Source of the DNA: Thecaphora thlaspeos
Taxonomy: Eukaryota; Basidiomycota; Ustilaginomycetes; Urocystidales; Glomosporiaceae
Direction of reading: 5' to 3'
Length of the DNA stretch: 64,000 bases
Assembly: GCA_900291925.1 (NCBI GenBank)
Contig: UWYS01000021.1
Coordinates: 372,001-436,000 of the forward strand
Part shown: positions 30,617 through 41,367 of the stretch, in pieces
How the letters are laid out: every line of letters starts with the position of its first letter
Position numbering within the stretch: position 1 is the first letter of the stretch
Translations under genes and position numbers: made by a program
The notes under the pieces: model-generated
Database searches by the model: none
Seen by the model: the letters and a program-made list of their open reading frames with translations, nothing else
What the model was told of the DNA's origin: nothing

Positions 30617-33415
30617 TCACCCCTGCTTGATCGAGCCGCGGTCCGTATCGATGCTCTCCCTCCTCTGCTTGATCGGCATCAGCTGCCTGTCTGGATCCTC
30701 TAGCCCGAAGAACACCATCGCACCTTCCACCTGGCCGCGTTCCAGCTGCGCCGCCTCGTAGTTCTCCCTAGCAGAGTGCGACGACAGCTTGGCCAGCGCC
30801 TCGTCCAGGTCCATGTAGGTCGTCAGCGGGCGGCACGGCAGCGGCGTGAGGGCGTGCCGCGCGTCCAGGTTAATGCTGAGGATGTTGGAGCTGTGCGCCC
30901 CCTCCGAGACGCTGATCAGCAGAGAATACTGCGGCGTCGGCGGCGGCGTCGCTTGCGACTGCAAAGACGCGCCGGTCAGAGGCGTCGTCGAGAGGGACGC
31001 CGACGACGGCGACTTGTGCAGAGAGCTGTTGGACGACCCCGAACCGGAGCTGCTGTTGCTGCTGTTGCGCTCGTACACCTCAAACGTGATGCTGGCAAAG
31101 TAGTCGAGCGGCGGGATGCGCGGCATCACAATGTTCAGGTCCGACGCCAGCACAAGGTTGAGCAGCGTGTGGATGTGCGACTCCTTGGTAAAGTAGAGCG
31201 AGCAGAGCCCCTTGGCGTCCTGCGCCGACCGAAGGTCCTCCACCACGTTGTTGAGCAGCGGCATCGACGTGAGAAAGCCGATCTCCTCCTTTTCCTGCGG
31301 CGTCACGCCGTACTCGCGCGGGCAGATGAACATGAACAGCGCCAACGCCTTGTTGTACAGCTCGTGCAGGCGCTCGAGCCGCTTTTCGGGGACGCTCTCA
31401 CTCTGATCGGCGAAGATAGTCTCGATGAACGTGCGGTTGTGGAGGCCGTCGTGCGAGAGCATGTCGTACAGCTCGCTCGAGCGCGAAGGATCGTGCGGCT
31501 CCTCTTCGTAGTCGCTGAAGAGCTTCTCCCATCGTTCGCGGAACAACGCCGGCGTCTCGTGCGTGCACCACCGCGCCTGGATGCGCTCGACGTTGAGCGC
31601 CTTGTAGTTTTCGCGCATCGTCTGGCGCAGGCTGCCCAGCAGGACGGCAATCTCGCTCGCCAGCCGCGACGGTGGCGGCAGGTCCTCGGGCCAGTCGTCG
31701 GGTCGGACGTCGGCGCTGGCTCCGTCCGGCCGCAGGAGCGTCTTGAGCTGCTTCTTGGCGCTCTCCATGACCTCCTTGGCCGCGTTCGAGTCGTCGAGGA
31801 GGTCCTTCCTCACGATCATCGCGTGGTCGCCCGTCTTGCCGTCGTCGAGGAAGGCGGCGGCAAAGATCTCCGCCGAGGCCGAAACGCGGCGCTCGGAGCT
31901 CGTGTAGACGGTGCAGTTGGAGAGGGCGGCCTCGTTCATGATGATCATGTCGCGGCGCATGTTCTGGCCAAAGTCCTTGGCCTGATGCCGTGCGGCGTGC
32001 GAGAACTCGCCGCCCCACTTGATGATCAGCTGCATCTTTTCGAGCTCGCCCGTCTCCTTGCTGAAGCTCGGCTTCATCTGGACCTTAGTCCCCGGCATGT
32101 CCTTCTTGCGCTTTATGACCTCGATCATCAGCTCGAGGTCCTCGGTCTGGGCGCCGGGGAGCACGATGGCCTTTTCCGCCGCCGTCGAGACGAGGTCGAG
32201 CTGCTGGCGCAGGATGATCTCCTCGCGCCGCCCCTGGAGCAGCTCGATCAGCGGCGCGGTCCAGGAATCCTTGACTTTGAACGAGCGCTTGAATTTCTGT
32301 TTCGGCGTCCGGTCGCCGTGGCGGAAGACGGTGACGTTGGCCTTCAAAGTCCAGGCGGAGCGCTCGCGTTCGCGCGGCGAGGCGCTCCCGGCGCTGCTGA
32401 GCGGCCGTCGCGTGACGCTCGACTTGCAGAACTTGGAAAGGATCTCAGCGCACTTGTCGTAGTAGAAGTCGTTGCCCTTGACAAAGCTCCAGCCGTTGAC
32501 ATCGATTACGTAGCTCTTGCCACCGACGCGCAGCAGGTCGAAGCCGCAGATGTTCTGCTTGAAGGCCTTGGAGATGTTGGTGGCCATCTTGACCTCGTCG
32601 TCGCTGAGCTTGGTGATGTAGCGGATCTCCTTGCCGTCCGGGTTGCGCTTGACCATGCCGTCGACGACGGGCGACTTGCGCGTCTCGGCGTGGACAAAGT
32701 AGGGGCCGATGGTGTAGATCTTGATGTCCTCGGCGTTGTCAACGTCCATGAACTCCTCGTAGATGTAGGAACCGTCGGTACGTGGCTCGACAAGGTTGGG
32801 GTCAAACTCGGACGACTTGTTGCCGACCTTGCGGAAAAGGCGCCGCCCGCCGCCGCCGCGCGCCTGGTCAAAGTAGATGTGGATGTTGTGGTCCTCGCCG
32901 CTGACGGGCTTTTCGACAAAGGGCTTCTTGATCTCCTTGCCGTTGATGACAAGCGTGTCGTAGTCGCGCAGATAGCTCTCTTTCGTGCCGCGACCGTGGT
33001 TGAGGTTGAGGTTGAGGCGCTTCTGCAGGTCCTCGGCCACCTGCGGCTCGATGGTGGGCCCGCCGTCGCGGTCCAGCTCGATCCTGCGCGGCGTGGGGAC
33101 GCTGGCGTTATCGAGGATGGCGAGGACCGCCCTACGGTCCCAGAGGATCTGCTGAAGGCGGAGATCGTTGACGAGGACCGGCTTGCGCAGGTCGACGTAG
33201 GAGATTGCCTTCTCCAGCGGGAAGCCGGTGGAAAAGAACGAGATGAGGACGTCGACGATGGGCCAGTCCTCAACCGGCTCGTCGAGGATGACCTTGTCGC
33301 CAAAGATGATGACGTCAAACTCCTTGGTGTTGATGAGGCGGTTGAGGATGTTTTGCATCGGCTTGGAGCGGGCCTTGCGGTCCATGGCCGCGACGCCGAG
33401 CTGGATCCGTTCCAT
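30617..33415 (-). CDS. VIP1: Inositol hexakisphosphate/diphosphoinositol-pentakisphosphate kinase (Vip1/Asp1, PPIP5K)
   Basis: One exon, 932 residues, close to fission yeast Asp1 (920). It makes 1-position inositol pyrophosphates (IP7/IP8), which signal phosphate status, polarity and microtubule behaviour. Residues about 5-330 are the ATP-grasp kinase: LGVAAMDRKARSKPMQNIL, FVEKPVSGEDHNIHIY, GSYIYEEFMD, then DLLRVGGKSYVIDVNGWSFVKG. From about 360 comes the histidine acid phosphatase-like domain with FRHGDRTPKQK near 365. YTSSERRVSASAEIFAA and ESHIHTLLNLV follow. The start at 33415 has a good context and gives the family N-terminus. The same frame stays open to 34207, but that part is Pro/Arg-rich and contains poly-G tracts, so I leave it out. 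Confidence 0.94.
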   Translation of the reverse strand: MERIQLGVAAMDRKARSKPMQNILNRLINTKEFDVIIFGDKVILDEPVEDWPIVDVLISFFSTGFPLEKAISYVDLRKPVLVNDLRLQQILWDRRAVLAILDNASVPTPRRIELDRDGGPTIEPQVAEDLQKRLNLNLNHGRGTKESYLRDYDTLVINGKEIKKPFVEKPVSGEDHNIHIYFDQARGGGGRRLFRKVGNKSSEFDPNLVEPRTDGSYIYEEFMDVDNAEDIKIYTIGPYFVHAETRKSPVVDGMVKRNPDGKEIRYITKLSDDEVKMATNISKAFKQNICGFDLLRVGGKSYVIDVNGWSFVKGNDFYYDKCAEILSKFCKSSVTRRPLSSAGSASPRERERSAWTLKANVTVFRHGDRTPKQKFKRSFKVKDSWTAPLIELLQGRREEIILRQQLDLVSTAAEKAIVLPGAQTEDLELMIEVIKRKKDMPGTKVQMKPSFSKETGELEKMQLIIKWGGEFSHAARHQAKDFGQNMRRDMIIMNEAALSNCTVYTSSERRVSASAEIFAAAFLDDGKTGDHAMIVRKDLLDDSNAAKEVMESAKKQLKTLLRPDGASADVRPDDWPEDLPPPSRLASEIAVLLGSLRQTMRENYKALNVERIQARWCTHETPALFRERWEKLFSDYEEEPHDPSRSSELYDMLSHDGLHNRTFIETIFADQSESVPEKRLERLHELYNKALALFMFICPREYGVTPQEKEEIGFLTSMPLLNNVVEDLRSAQDAKGLCSLYFTKESHIHTLLNLVLASDLNIVMPRIPPLDYFASITFEVYERNSSNSSSGSGSSNSSLHKSPSSASLSTTPLTGASLQSQATPPPTPQYSLLISVSEGAHSSNILSINLDARHALTPLPCRPLTTYMDLDEALAKLSSHSARENYEAAQLERGQVEGAMVFFGLEDPDRQLMPIKQRRESIDTDRGSIKQG

Positions 33416-34404
33416 GCTGGGCCGACTCTGCTGTCCTTCGAGGGAAGGAGCGCGGCGAGAGGGGTCCAGAAGAGGGGCGGCCTTGTAGCGGCTCGCGGGC
33501 GGGGCGGCGGGGGGGGGGGGGTGCGGGACGGTCCGACGAGGTGAGCAGTGTGGCGGTGGCGGTGACGGTGGTGGCGGCAGGGTGGCGAGCAAGGTGTCGA
33601 GGGCAAAGGAGGCACCGACGCAGTCCTCCGGGCGGCCCGCGAGATAGAGAGAGCGAGAGCGAGCCAGAAGAAAGCTGCTCTCTCTGCATGCGAGCGAGGC
33701 TCGCCGGGTAGACACCAAGCAAGAACCCACGAAAATACGCCTGAAATGTCTAACCGCCCCGCACGTGCACCCTCCGCTGCGTGCCCTCGCCCAGCCGCTC
33801 CCATTTTTAGCATCGTCGGCGCCGACTGCTTCACGTTGACCGCTCGTTGTGCATGAACGCTGAGAAGCATCGATGGCCACCATGGCCCTGTTGCGACGAA
33901 AGAGGCATCGTCTCGCTCGCTGCGTCGGGCGCCCCGGCGGTCTCGGAAGGTGGCCGAGAGGGGGGGGGGGGTGTGAACGGGTCTCAAACCCTGTCTGGCC
34001 TCGCAATTTTCGTGCGTGTTGTCCGTGGAGCGCGTCCGTCTCGGTGGGGCGGCGAAGGGGACAGGACCCCTGAACAACACCTGCCGCCGCCCGGGCTAGC
34101 GAGCGGGCGAGCTGGGCCATCAGACCTTCCGGCATCGGTGCCGCCTCCGCCTCCGCTTCCGCCTTCACCTTCGCCTCCACCCCCGCTATCCTGACAATTG
34201 TCGCCACATCGGCCAGGCTCCTCTTCCTTCGCTTATCGCATCTCTCAACGTCCCCTGGGACGACGCTATCGGGACCCTTCTCCCTGCGAAAGGCGCTCCG
34301 GCACTACGGAAGCTCGTCCAAGGGCCTGCGACCACTTTGCTGCCTCTGCCCACTGGACCCGATCGGGAGCCACCCGAACCTCTCCCATCGACGCAAGACG
34401 CACC
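33416..34404. promoter_or_regulatory. Divergent promoter of VIP1 and the IVY1-like gene, with two poly-G tracts
   Basis: About 990 bp between divergent starts. Two long G runs (about 33508-33521 and 33960-33972) stand out. A possible N-terminal extension of VIP1 lies in this interval but shows no family motif. Confidence 0.45.
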
Positions 34405-36105
34405 ATGCCGGGTCCTCGCTCCTTCCGGAGCATGCAGCAGGGCGGCGGCCCTCCCTCGCCGACGCTGAGCGCAACGACGAGGGCATCGCTCGACTTTCCC
34501 TCGCGCCCCGCCGTCCTCATCACGCGCGCCGACCTGCGCAACTCGCTCAACGCCTACGACAAGCTCCTCGCATCGGCAAAGGCCTACACTAACGCCATGC
34601 TCGCAATGGCAAAGGCGTCTTCCGACTTTGCCTGCGCCCTTGAGGAGTGCGCCAGGGTAAAGGGCGCACACGACTCGGGCGCCGCCCTCCAGGCGGCCAG
34701 CGGGCTCCACTTCCTCAAGAGCAACTACGAGCAGGTCCTCTGCGACACCTTCTGGAAAGATTTCAGCATCCCGCTCCTCAGCCACTACGACATCTACCGC
34801 GCCGCCTGCAACGACCGCCAGCTCGCCCACGACAAGGCCATCACCGAGAAGAGCAAGCAGCTCAAGGAGGCCGAGGCGCGCAACATGCGGACTGGCAGGC
34901 GCAAGGAGCGCGACCTCAACCAGTTCCGCCGCGCGCTCCAGGAGCTCCAGGCCCACGTCGATGAACTCGACGAGCTCAAGGCTCACTACTACCACGAGGT
35001 GCTCGAGTCCGAAGAGGAGGTGTGGGAGCTCATCTCGAGCAAGGTCGCCCTTGTCGTCCGCTCGCAAATCGAGATCTCGGAGCGCATCGGCTCAAAGGGC
35101 CTCTCGGACCCCATCCTCGAGCCCATGCTCTCGGCCATTCCGGACCCTTTCGGCATCTACGGTCCGCCGAAGCAGGACGACCAAATCTTCAGCATCCTCC
35201 CGCCGACGTCGCTCCTTTCGTCGGCCGCCAACTCAATCCACGGCGCCATGCCCGACGGCTCAACGGGCCCTGGTCCCGCGTCCAACAGTCAGCCTTACGG
35301 CAGTGGCGTCAGTGGTTCCCAGGGCGCTTCCGCCTCGTCGGCAATGAACCCGACCAGCCTGATGTCGCCGACGACGCCATCAAAGGGCCTCTCGCGTCCG
35401 CCACACAACGGCGGCTCCTCAACTTCACAGTCGGGAGGCGTGCCGTCCCCGAACCCGGACGCCACCCCGACGCAGGCGCGGCACTCGAAGCGTCTCTCGT
35501 CTTCGAGCGGTTCAAATGCGACGACGGCGGCTGCAGCGGCGGACTCGGGACGAGCCTTCGGCCACGCACCTCAGCTCTCGGCCATCTCGGACGCTACTAC
35601 GTCGGTCGCGACGTCCGAATCGAGCGTCACCACGACGGGCCTGTTTGGGAGCGAGAGCATGGATTTTGAAGAGCTGCTCGACCGGGATCGAGGCCGCGAG
35701 TGGGAGCGCGATCAAGCGCGGACCAGGGCTCGGGATGGGAAGGGGGCCGAGACTGATACCGAGACCGAAGCCACGGCCGCGTCCGCGGCTGACAGTGTTT
35801 GTGACACGACGGCCGGCACGAGCTCGTTGAGAAGCGGCGGCGGTAGCGGCGGGTCAATGACGGCAGCCAGCAGGCTACAGAATGTGCTCAGTATCATCGA
35901 CGAGGATGCTGGCGGGCCGCTAGCCAGCGGTGCTTCGCTCCGCTCCAACACAACAGCGACCTCGTCGGATCCTTTGGAGGAGGACACCGCGAGGGTGGAT
36001 CAGGAGACAGAGGTGGATCCAGTCGACCTCGAGACAGCCGACGGGCTGGACAGCGCCGCCGACGATAACGTTGGACGTCCGACCCAGGAAGACGCATCTT
36101 CGTAA
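34405..36105 (+). CDS. Ivy1-like phospholipid-binding BAR-type protein
   Basis: Single exon, 566 residues. Residues about 40-250 form a helical domain: LITRADLRNSLNAYDKLLASAKAYTNAML, FACALEECARVKGA, then HFLKSNYEQVLCDTF, a charged helix with KERDLNQFRRALQELQ, and ELISSKVALVVRSQIEISERI. This layout is that of yeast Ivy1, an inverse-BAR protein that binds phosphoinositides and the Rab Ypt7 on the vacuole. DPILEPMLSAIPDPFGIYGP ends the domain. The rest is Ser/Thr/Gly-rich and disordered, with an acidic end. The start at 34405 has CACC before ATG; the frame is open upstream but that stretch is unlike protein. The family call is from pattern memory and less certain than for the enzymes nearby. Confidence 0.72.
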   Translation: MPGPRSFRSMQQGGGPPSPTLSATTRASLDFPSRPAVLITRADLRNSLNAYDKLLASAKAYTNAMLAMAKASSDFACALEECARVKGAHDSGAALQAASGLHFLKSNYEQVLCDTFWKDFSIPLLSHYDIYRAACNDRQLAHDKAITEKSKQLKEAEARNMRTGRRKERDLNQFRRALQELQAHVDELDELKAHYYHEVLESEEEVWELISSKVALVVRSQIEISERIGSKGLSDPILEPMLSAIPDPFGIYGPPKQDDQIFSILPPTSLLSSAANSIHGAMPDGSTGPGPASNSQPYGSGVSGSQGASASSAMNPTSLMSPTTPSKGLSRPPHNGGSSTSQSGGVPSPNPDATPTQARHSKRLSSSSGSNATTAAAAADSGRAFGHAPQLSAISDATTSVATSESSVTTTGLFGSESMDFEELLDRDRGREWERDQARTRARDGKGAETDTETEATAASAADSVCDTTAGTSSLRSGGGSGGSMTAASRLQNVLSIIDEDAGGPLASGASLRSNTTATSSDPLEEDTARVDQETEVDPVDLETADGLDSAADDNVGRPTQEDASS

Positions 36106-37190
36106 GGCGGCGCGGACCAGCCGCCACTCGACGACAGCCGGCAAGATAAAGCGAGCGGGTCAGTGCAAAGAGAAGCATCTTCCTCTTCGTCCGCTTAGCG
36201 AACGCGCACTGCCCTTGACGAGAGCCCGAAACGGTCGCTCTCTGAGCACGCACGACACCTACGACCTTTTACGATGCGATTCTATCCTCACACTACGATC
36301 CATGATGCTACGGCCTCTACGGAGAAGCTCCACCGCGGCGGGAAGGACACTCTTTCCCGGCTTTCCCTTTTTGCTGTACGTACCCTTTCCCTGCGATGCA
36401 CTCGTACGGCGATCCTCGCACACTCGCCCCTGCTATCCTTCCTGCACCTTTGTATACCCCTTAGTACTCGGTACATTATCCATCCGTCCGTCTGACTTCC
36501 AGAGACAATGACGGCGGAGACGAGGTCGCGAAACGAAAAGAGCTTTGAGCCATATCTGATGAGAGCGGCGCAGTGGCAGGCAGAGGGCGGAGACGACCGG
36601 CCAGGGTCCAGCGCGGCACTCGCACGAAATGGCGAGGGGTACGCGGCCGGGTCGTGCGCGCTCACCTGCCAAATGACGACACCTGACCTGAGCGTTGAGT
36701 GGAGCTTCCGCGACCGGCGGGGCGGGCGGGGGCAGGGTGTGTGTGTGCGTGCGTGCGTGCGTGCGTGCCTGTCTGCCTTCCTCACGAGACCCTGCCTGGC
36801 CTGCCTGATGACGGGGTCGGTCGCCTCGCCCGCTCCTGGGCTGACTGGCTAGTCAGGCGGGCGCAACAAGCACGAAGCAGATGATCAACCCTGTGCTCTC
36901 AGAGAGCGAAGCTCCCAGCGGGCATCCGCATGAGGCCCAAGCCGACCCAGCTGCCAGTTGTTTGTGGTGCGTGCGTCGTCGCTCGGGAGGGGCAAGGGGG
37001 GAGCAGCGCGGAACATATATAACCCCATCCGTCTTGCCAAGTCAGCCTTCCTTCGTCTCCACCACCCGTTCTTTGTCTATCTATCTGCGCTCATCACCAG
37101 CACGCCTGCACATTCCGCAACATCAAAGCCTTCTTCTCGCCAGCCATCACTTCCACCACCACCATCACCAATAACACCCACTAGCCCATC
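36106..37190. other. Intergenic with TGCG microsatellite; RTC3 promoter
   Basis: 1.1 kb with no supported gene. A TGCG/TG repeat lies at 36737-36768. A TATA-like ATATATAA is at about 37015-37022, roughly 170 bp before the RTC3 start. Confidence 0.45.
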
Positions 37191-37848
37191 ATGGTCAAGT
37201 CGTTCCACAAGGTCGTCTACAAGCCCGACTCGCAGTCGACGGACGAGTTCATGATGATTGTCAACCACGACGAGGTACGTCCGCCTTTGCTCGCTATCTC
37301 GCCGTCTTGTTCACATCCCTGGTCTCCCTGTCAGGAGAGGCATCGACGCGCACACTTTCTTTCCTGTCCTCGTGTCTCGACACAGCCTCGCTGACCCCCC
37401 TCCTCGTCTTTCCCTCACTACTGTCCGACCTTGCCGTCCTCTCCCGCAGTACCAGAAGTGGATCAAGGGCGACAAGTCGATCCCCCTCACCGAAGTGGTT
37501 GACAGCTTTGACGTCTTCCACACCGGCCAGGGCGCCCAGGGCATCATGGGTCGTCCCTCGAACCAGCAGCTCGACACCGTCTTCAACTCGCACAAGGATG
37601 TCGATGTCGCGCTAATCATTCTCGAGCGTGGACAGCTCCAGGCTGCCAGTGAGTTGCCCAGCCAGATCTTCCCAGTACGAGGGCTTGTGTGTCCTTGATG
37701 CTGACCGATCGTTTGTTCTTTGTCGCTTTCCCGCTATTTCCCCGCTCTCGTAGGCGCCAAGGAGGGCTATTCATCAACTAACGACTCCAACCAGGGCGTC
37801 AACACCGTCTCGAGCGGCTCGCGCTCGGGAGGACACGGCGGTCGCTAG
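37191..37848 (+). CDS. RTC3: SBDS-domain protein, Rtc3-like
   Basis: Three exons (37191-37274, 37450-37648, 37754-37848) encode 125 residues. The protein is a stand-alone SBDS N-terminal domain, as in yeast Rtc3/YHR087W: MVKSFHKVVYKP, then DEYQKWIKGDKSIPLTEVV, DSFDVFHTGQGAQGIMGRPSNQQLD, and a DVDVALIILERG block. The tail is Ser/Gly-rich and ends GGHGGR. Rtc3 is a small stress-induced protein linked to RNA metabolism; its exact role is unsettled. A nearby TATA-like box fits a strongly regulated gene. Length and motifs match the family well. Confidence 0.87.
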
Positions 37849-38349
37849 ACGAAGAGATTTGCCTGGTCGCTCTACCTCAGAAGAGAGAATAAAGGAAAGA
37901 ACCTCTAACCATCGCCATGCAACGCTCTACATGCCCCTGCTCTCGGCCCCCTGCCCCCCCATAATACCAAGCAAACCCATCGTCGTAAACTCTTTTTGTA
38001 TCTATAGCAGCAATCCTTCCTCCGCAGCAGCCAGCAGGCCCAATCGCAAAGCACAAATCCAAAGCCAAGACAGAAGACAGGGCAAGGCACAGCTTCGCTG
38101 CCGCCAGTGTGTGCTTGCATTGTGATGGAGAGCGGGCGGTGGGCGTGGACAGGCGTACAGGCAGATGGTGGATGACGAGTGGAGGACGGGGCAAGACGTC
38201 TACTGCAGCAGACCGAGACGCGATGCGGCCGGCCCGCGCGATTTACCTCCGCCTCCTGCCCGAAGCTGTGAACCCTCTCTGGGCTTCTCTGCGGTTTCGT
38301 CTGCGAGCGACGAGCAGCGGCATAGATAAGGAGAAGAGTGGGGAAAAGG
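37849..38349. other. Convergent 3' region of RTC3 and SNF5
   Basis: About 500 bp between two stop codons. I see no gene, RNA or repeat. Confidence 0.4.
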
Positions 38350-40874
38350 TTAGAAGTCAACAACCGTGCTCTCTCGAATCAGTCGCACAGGGACGTCGCA
38401 AAGATCCGAGACTCGCCTGGACGCCCTAACGTTTGCCTCTTCTGCCTTTTGCAGGTCCTCGTCTGTCAATCTCTCCAGGAGAGGACCGAATTCTCTGCTC
38501 TCTGCGAAATCGCGCCATACACCTTCGAGTTCTCTCGGTCCTCTTGCCGTGATGTCGCGAATGATGTAGGTCGCAGATGTGAGACGTTGAGCTGCGGATT
38601 GTTTCGGCTCGACGATCGATACCGCGTTTGACGAGGTGGTGGCAGCGGCGGCGGCGAGACGCGAAGAGGTTCGTGTCGTCGTGCCTGCGGGTGTGGCGGC
38701 GGGCACGGCGGAGGGTTCGCGCGTAGGCGCCGCTGTACCCGCTGCCGTGGCGGGCGCGGTGAGGTGTAGCGTCTCGACCTCGTCCGTCTCCGAGTCACTG
38801 CCGTCCCCTTGGCCTGCGAAGGCGAGGGTGGCTTGGCCGTCCGTCTCTGTCGGCGTTGCCATCTCTTTCACCTGCTCCGCTCCGCCCGCTCTTGGCGTCT
38901 CTGCGATTTCGCCTTCCGCCTCTGCCTCTGCCTCTTGCTCGCCCTCGGCTTCGCTCCTCGGCGTCTCGGTCCCCGTCGCAGTCCCCTCCAACCTCCTCCT
39001 TGCCCTTTCGGCTTTCCCCCTCATCACCTCCTCTGTCGCTTGGACGATCTCGGCCTGCTTCTCCTTCAGCAGCTTGCCCGACCCGAGCAGACCGAGGTCG
39101 AGGGCGGCGCGCCTGTGGTTGATCAGCTGCTCGCGCACCGAGTTCGAGATCAGCGAGAGCGCCTCGCCCGTCAGGCCGAGGTCCTTGCACAGCTGGGCGG
39201 CAAACGATTCTGGCGTAAGCGGCGAGCAGAGGTCCCATTCCAGTCGGTCGCGCAGCGAGTGGCGCAGGATCTGCACTTCGTACTGTTGGGGGATCCAAGA
39301 ACGCCGGCAGCGAGGAGGGAGAGGGTGTGTGTTTGTCAGCGGCTGCGGCGGCGGTGGCGGCACGGTGACAAGTAGCGAGATCGGGGGTGGTTACTCACGT
39401 CGACAATGACCCTCATGTCGTCCTCCTCGGTGCCCAGGGCCTCACCCGTCTTGAGACGCTTGGCCATCCGGTGCCGCCACTCCTTCTGCTCCGGGTCGAG
39501 CCTGGCCAGGCCCCAGTCCCACTGGCGCGCCTCCTTGACATTCTCCTCGGCCGGGTCGTACTGGGCCTTTTCCTCGTCGGTCAGAGCCAGCTCGCCCTTT
39601 TTTGCCTCGAGCCTCGCCGCACTCCAGATGCCGCCGGCCGCTGGCTCCATCTCGATGTCTGCGACGCCGATCGCCTCTTTAACCTGCTGAGCGATCATGT
39701 TGGATATCTGCTTGGCGTACGGCTCGAGCGGAAGGTCGAGGTCCTCGAGCAGCAGGCGCGCAAAGTGCTGCGGCGTGACGAGCCTCTCGTTCATGTTCCA
39801 CGTGAACGTGTCCTTAATCCGGTGCGTCTCGGTCTCGAGCTCGATGCGGATGGGGACGAGCACCTCGTTGCGCGACGCCTGCTTGTGCACGTCCTCCTCG
39901 GCATGGTAGAGGTGGGCACTGGGCCGGAACATCCGCCGCGCGATGACTTTGTTGCCCGGCGGAGGGAGGCCGAGGTAGCTGCGTAACCCTTCCTCTTCCT
40001 CTTGCTCGCCCTCGTCGTCGCCCGCGCCGTCGTCGGGCGTACCGACGCCGTTGGGCTTGCGCTTGTGGCTGCGCACCCCTGCTGCGCCGGCGGCCTCGTC
40101 CTCGGTCGCTGCGAGGTCGTCGTCGAAGTCTTCGCCCGAGTCGTCGGCCTCGGCGTAGCGGATGTAGCCGGCGGCGGCCCTCCGCTTCGAGGCGCGGTGC
40201 GACGAGCGTGCGAAGCTGGCCGAGCCGCTAGCGATACCGTAGTCAGCCCTCGACTCGTGCAGCGGCGTGGCGAGCGGGTCGAGCGGCCTACCGAGAGGAT
40301 CGAAGAGATCGGTGGGATGGATGGGCTGCATCAGCGTGGTGACGCCGACGCGCATGCGGGAAGGGAAGGTGGTGTAGAGCGCCTGCGGGATGGGACGAAC
40401 GCCGTGCGACGAGGTCGAAGGGAAGACTGCGTGGTGTGGAGGAGCGAGCGGCGTGAACGGCGGGACGGGAGCGGCGTGCTTCGAGATGGTCCAGGCGTTG
40501 GGGAGGTGGTGCATGGCAGGCTGGTGCATCTGGGGCTGCTGTAGTGCGCTGATGTCGTGCGGATGCTGCAGGTGTGATGGCTGGAAGGTCTGGTAGGTCT
40601 GCGAGTGCTGAGCAGCGGCCGTCTGCATCGAACTGCTGCTGCTGCCGCCGCCGCCGCCTCTAGTGAGGCAGCTTGGTTGAGCCGAGGGCGTGGAGGGGTG
40701 GTACTGGGCTGCCATCGGGGTGACCGGCGTGGCTGAAGGAATGCCATGGTAAACCAAGTGTGATCCGGGGGTGAGAAGCGCGCCGCCGCCGCCTCCTCCG
40801 GCAGCGGGGCCGGGCGTGTGAGCGGGCGAGTTGTAGCTCGAGTTACGCGTCGACCTCCTCGGGCGTTCCGACAT
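38350..40874 (-). CDS. SWI/SNF or RSC core subunit (Snf5/Sfh1/SMARCB1 family)
   Basis: Two exons (40874-39399, 39282-38350) encode 802 residues. The N-terminal about 290 residues are low-complexity (Pro, His, Gln, Gly), starting SERPRRSTRNSS. The SNF5 domain begins near residue 335 with EVLVPIRIELETETHRIKD and the first repeat (FTWNMNE, TPQHFARLLLEDL). The second repeat starts right after the intron, at residue 493: YEVQILRHSLRDRLEWDL, TPESFAAQLCKDLGL, LISNSVREQLINHRR. The tail is Glu/Ala-rich. Snf5 and Sfh1 differ by complex (SWI/SNF or RSC); I cannot separate them from one gene. The protein bridges the remodeller to the nucleosome acidic patch. Confidence 0.9.
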
Positions 40875-41367
40875 GGTGGGCAGGCGAGGGGTAGGGGGTG
40901 GCGAAGGAGGGTGGGAAAGGGAGTGAAAAGAGGGTGGGGTGGCGGGAGACGGTGCTCCGAGGCGAAGCGACGTGGCGGCCTGATGCGAGGGGTGTGCGTG
41001 CTTGGTCGAGGTGTTCGGTGTTGGTCGAAGGCAGAAGGGAGATAGGAGAGGGACAAGGTCACCTTCGAGGAGAAACAGATTCAAGCTTTCTTGCGGCAAG
41101 GGGCTGCTGGCGGCGAGCGAGACACGACGCGCCGAGCGCTAGCCGGCCGACAAGCGAGACCAAGGGGCACCGCGTGGCAGGAAGAAAGCCAAGGTGGAGC
41201 AATTGCCCGGAGCTTTCCCTTTCTCTTTCTCTCTCTCTCTCTCTCTCCTCCTTTGGCTTGTTCTCGCGACGACAGCAGCACCTCCTTCTCCTACTCTCGT
41301 CTCTTTCTCGCCCCTTCTTCTCTCACGGCGACTTTCCCCCCCTGCACTCCTGCTGGCCGGCCTCGCC
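40875..41367. promoter_or_regulatory. Divergent promoter of SNF5 and MSD1
   Basis: About 490 bp between divergent start codons. A CT microsatellite lies at about 41218-41247. No other signal is clear. Confidence 0.45.

Noticed and set aside
30776..33544. 922-codon open frame on the plus strand
   Set aside because: Antisense of VIP1, made of Arg/Leu/Val/Asp repeats typical of a shadow frame.
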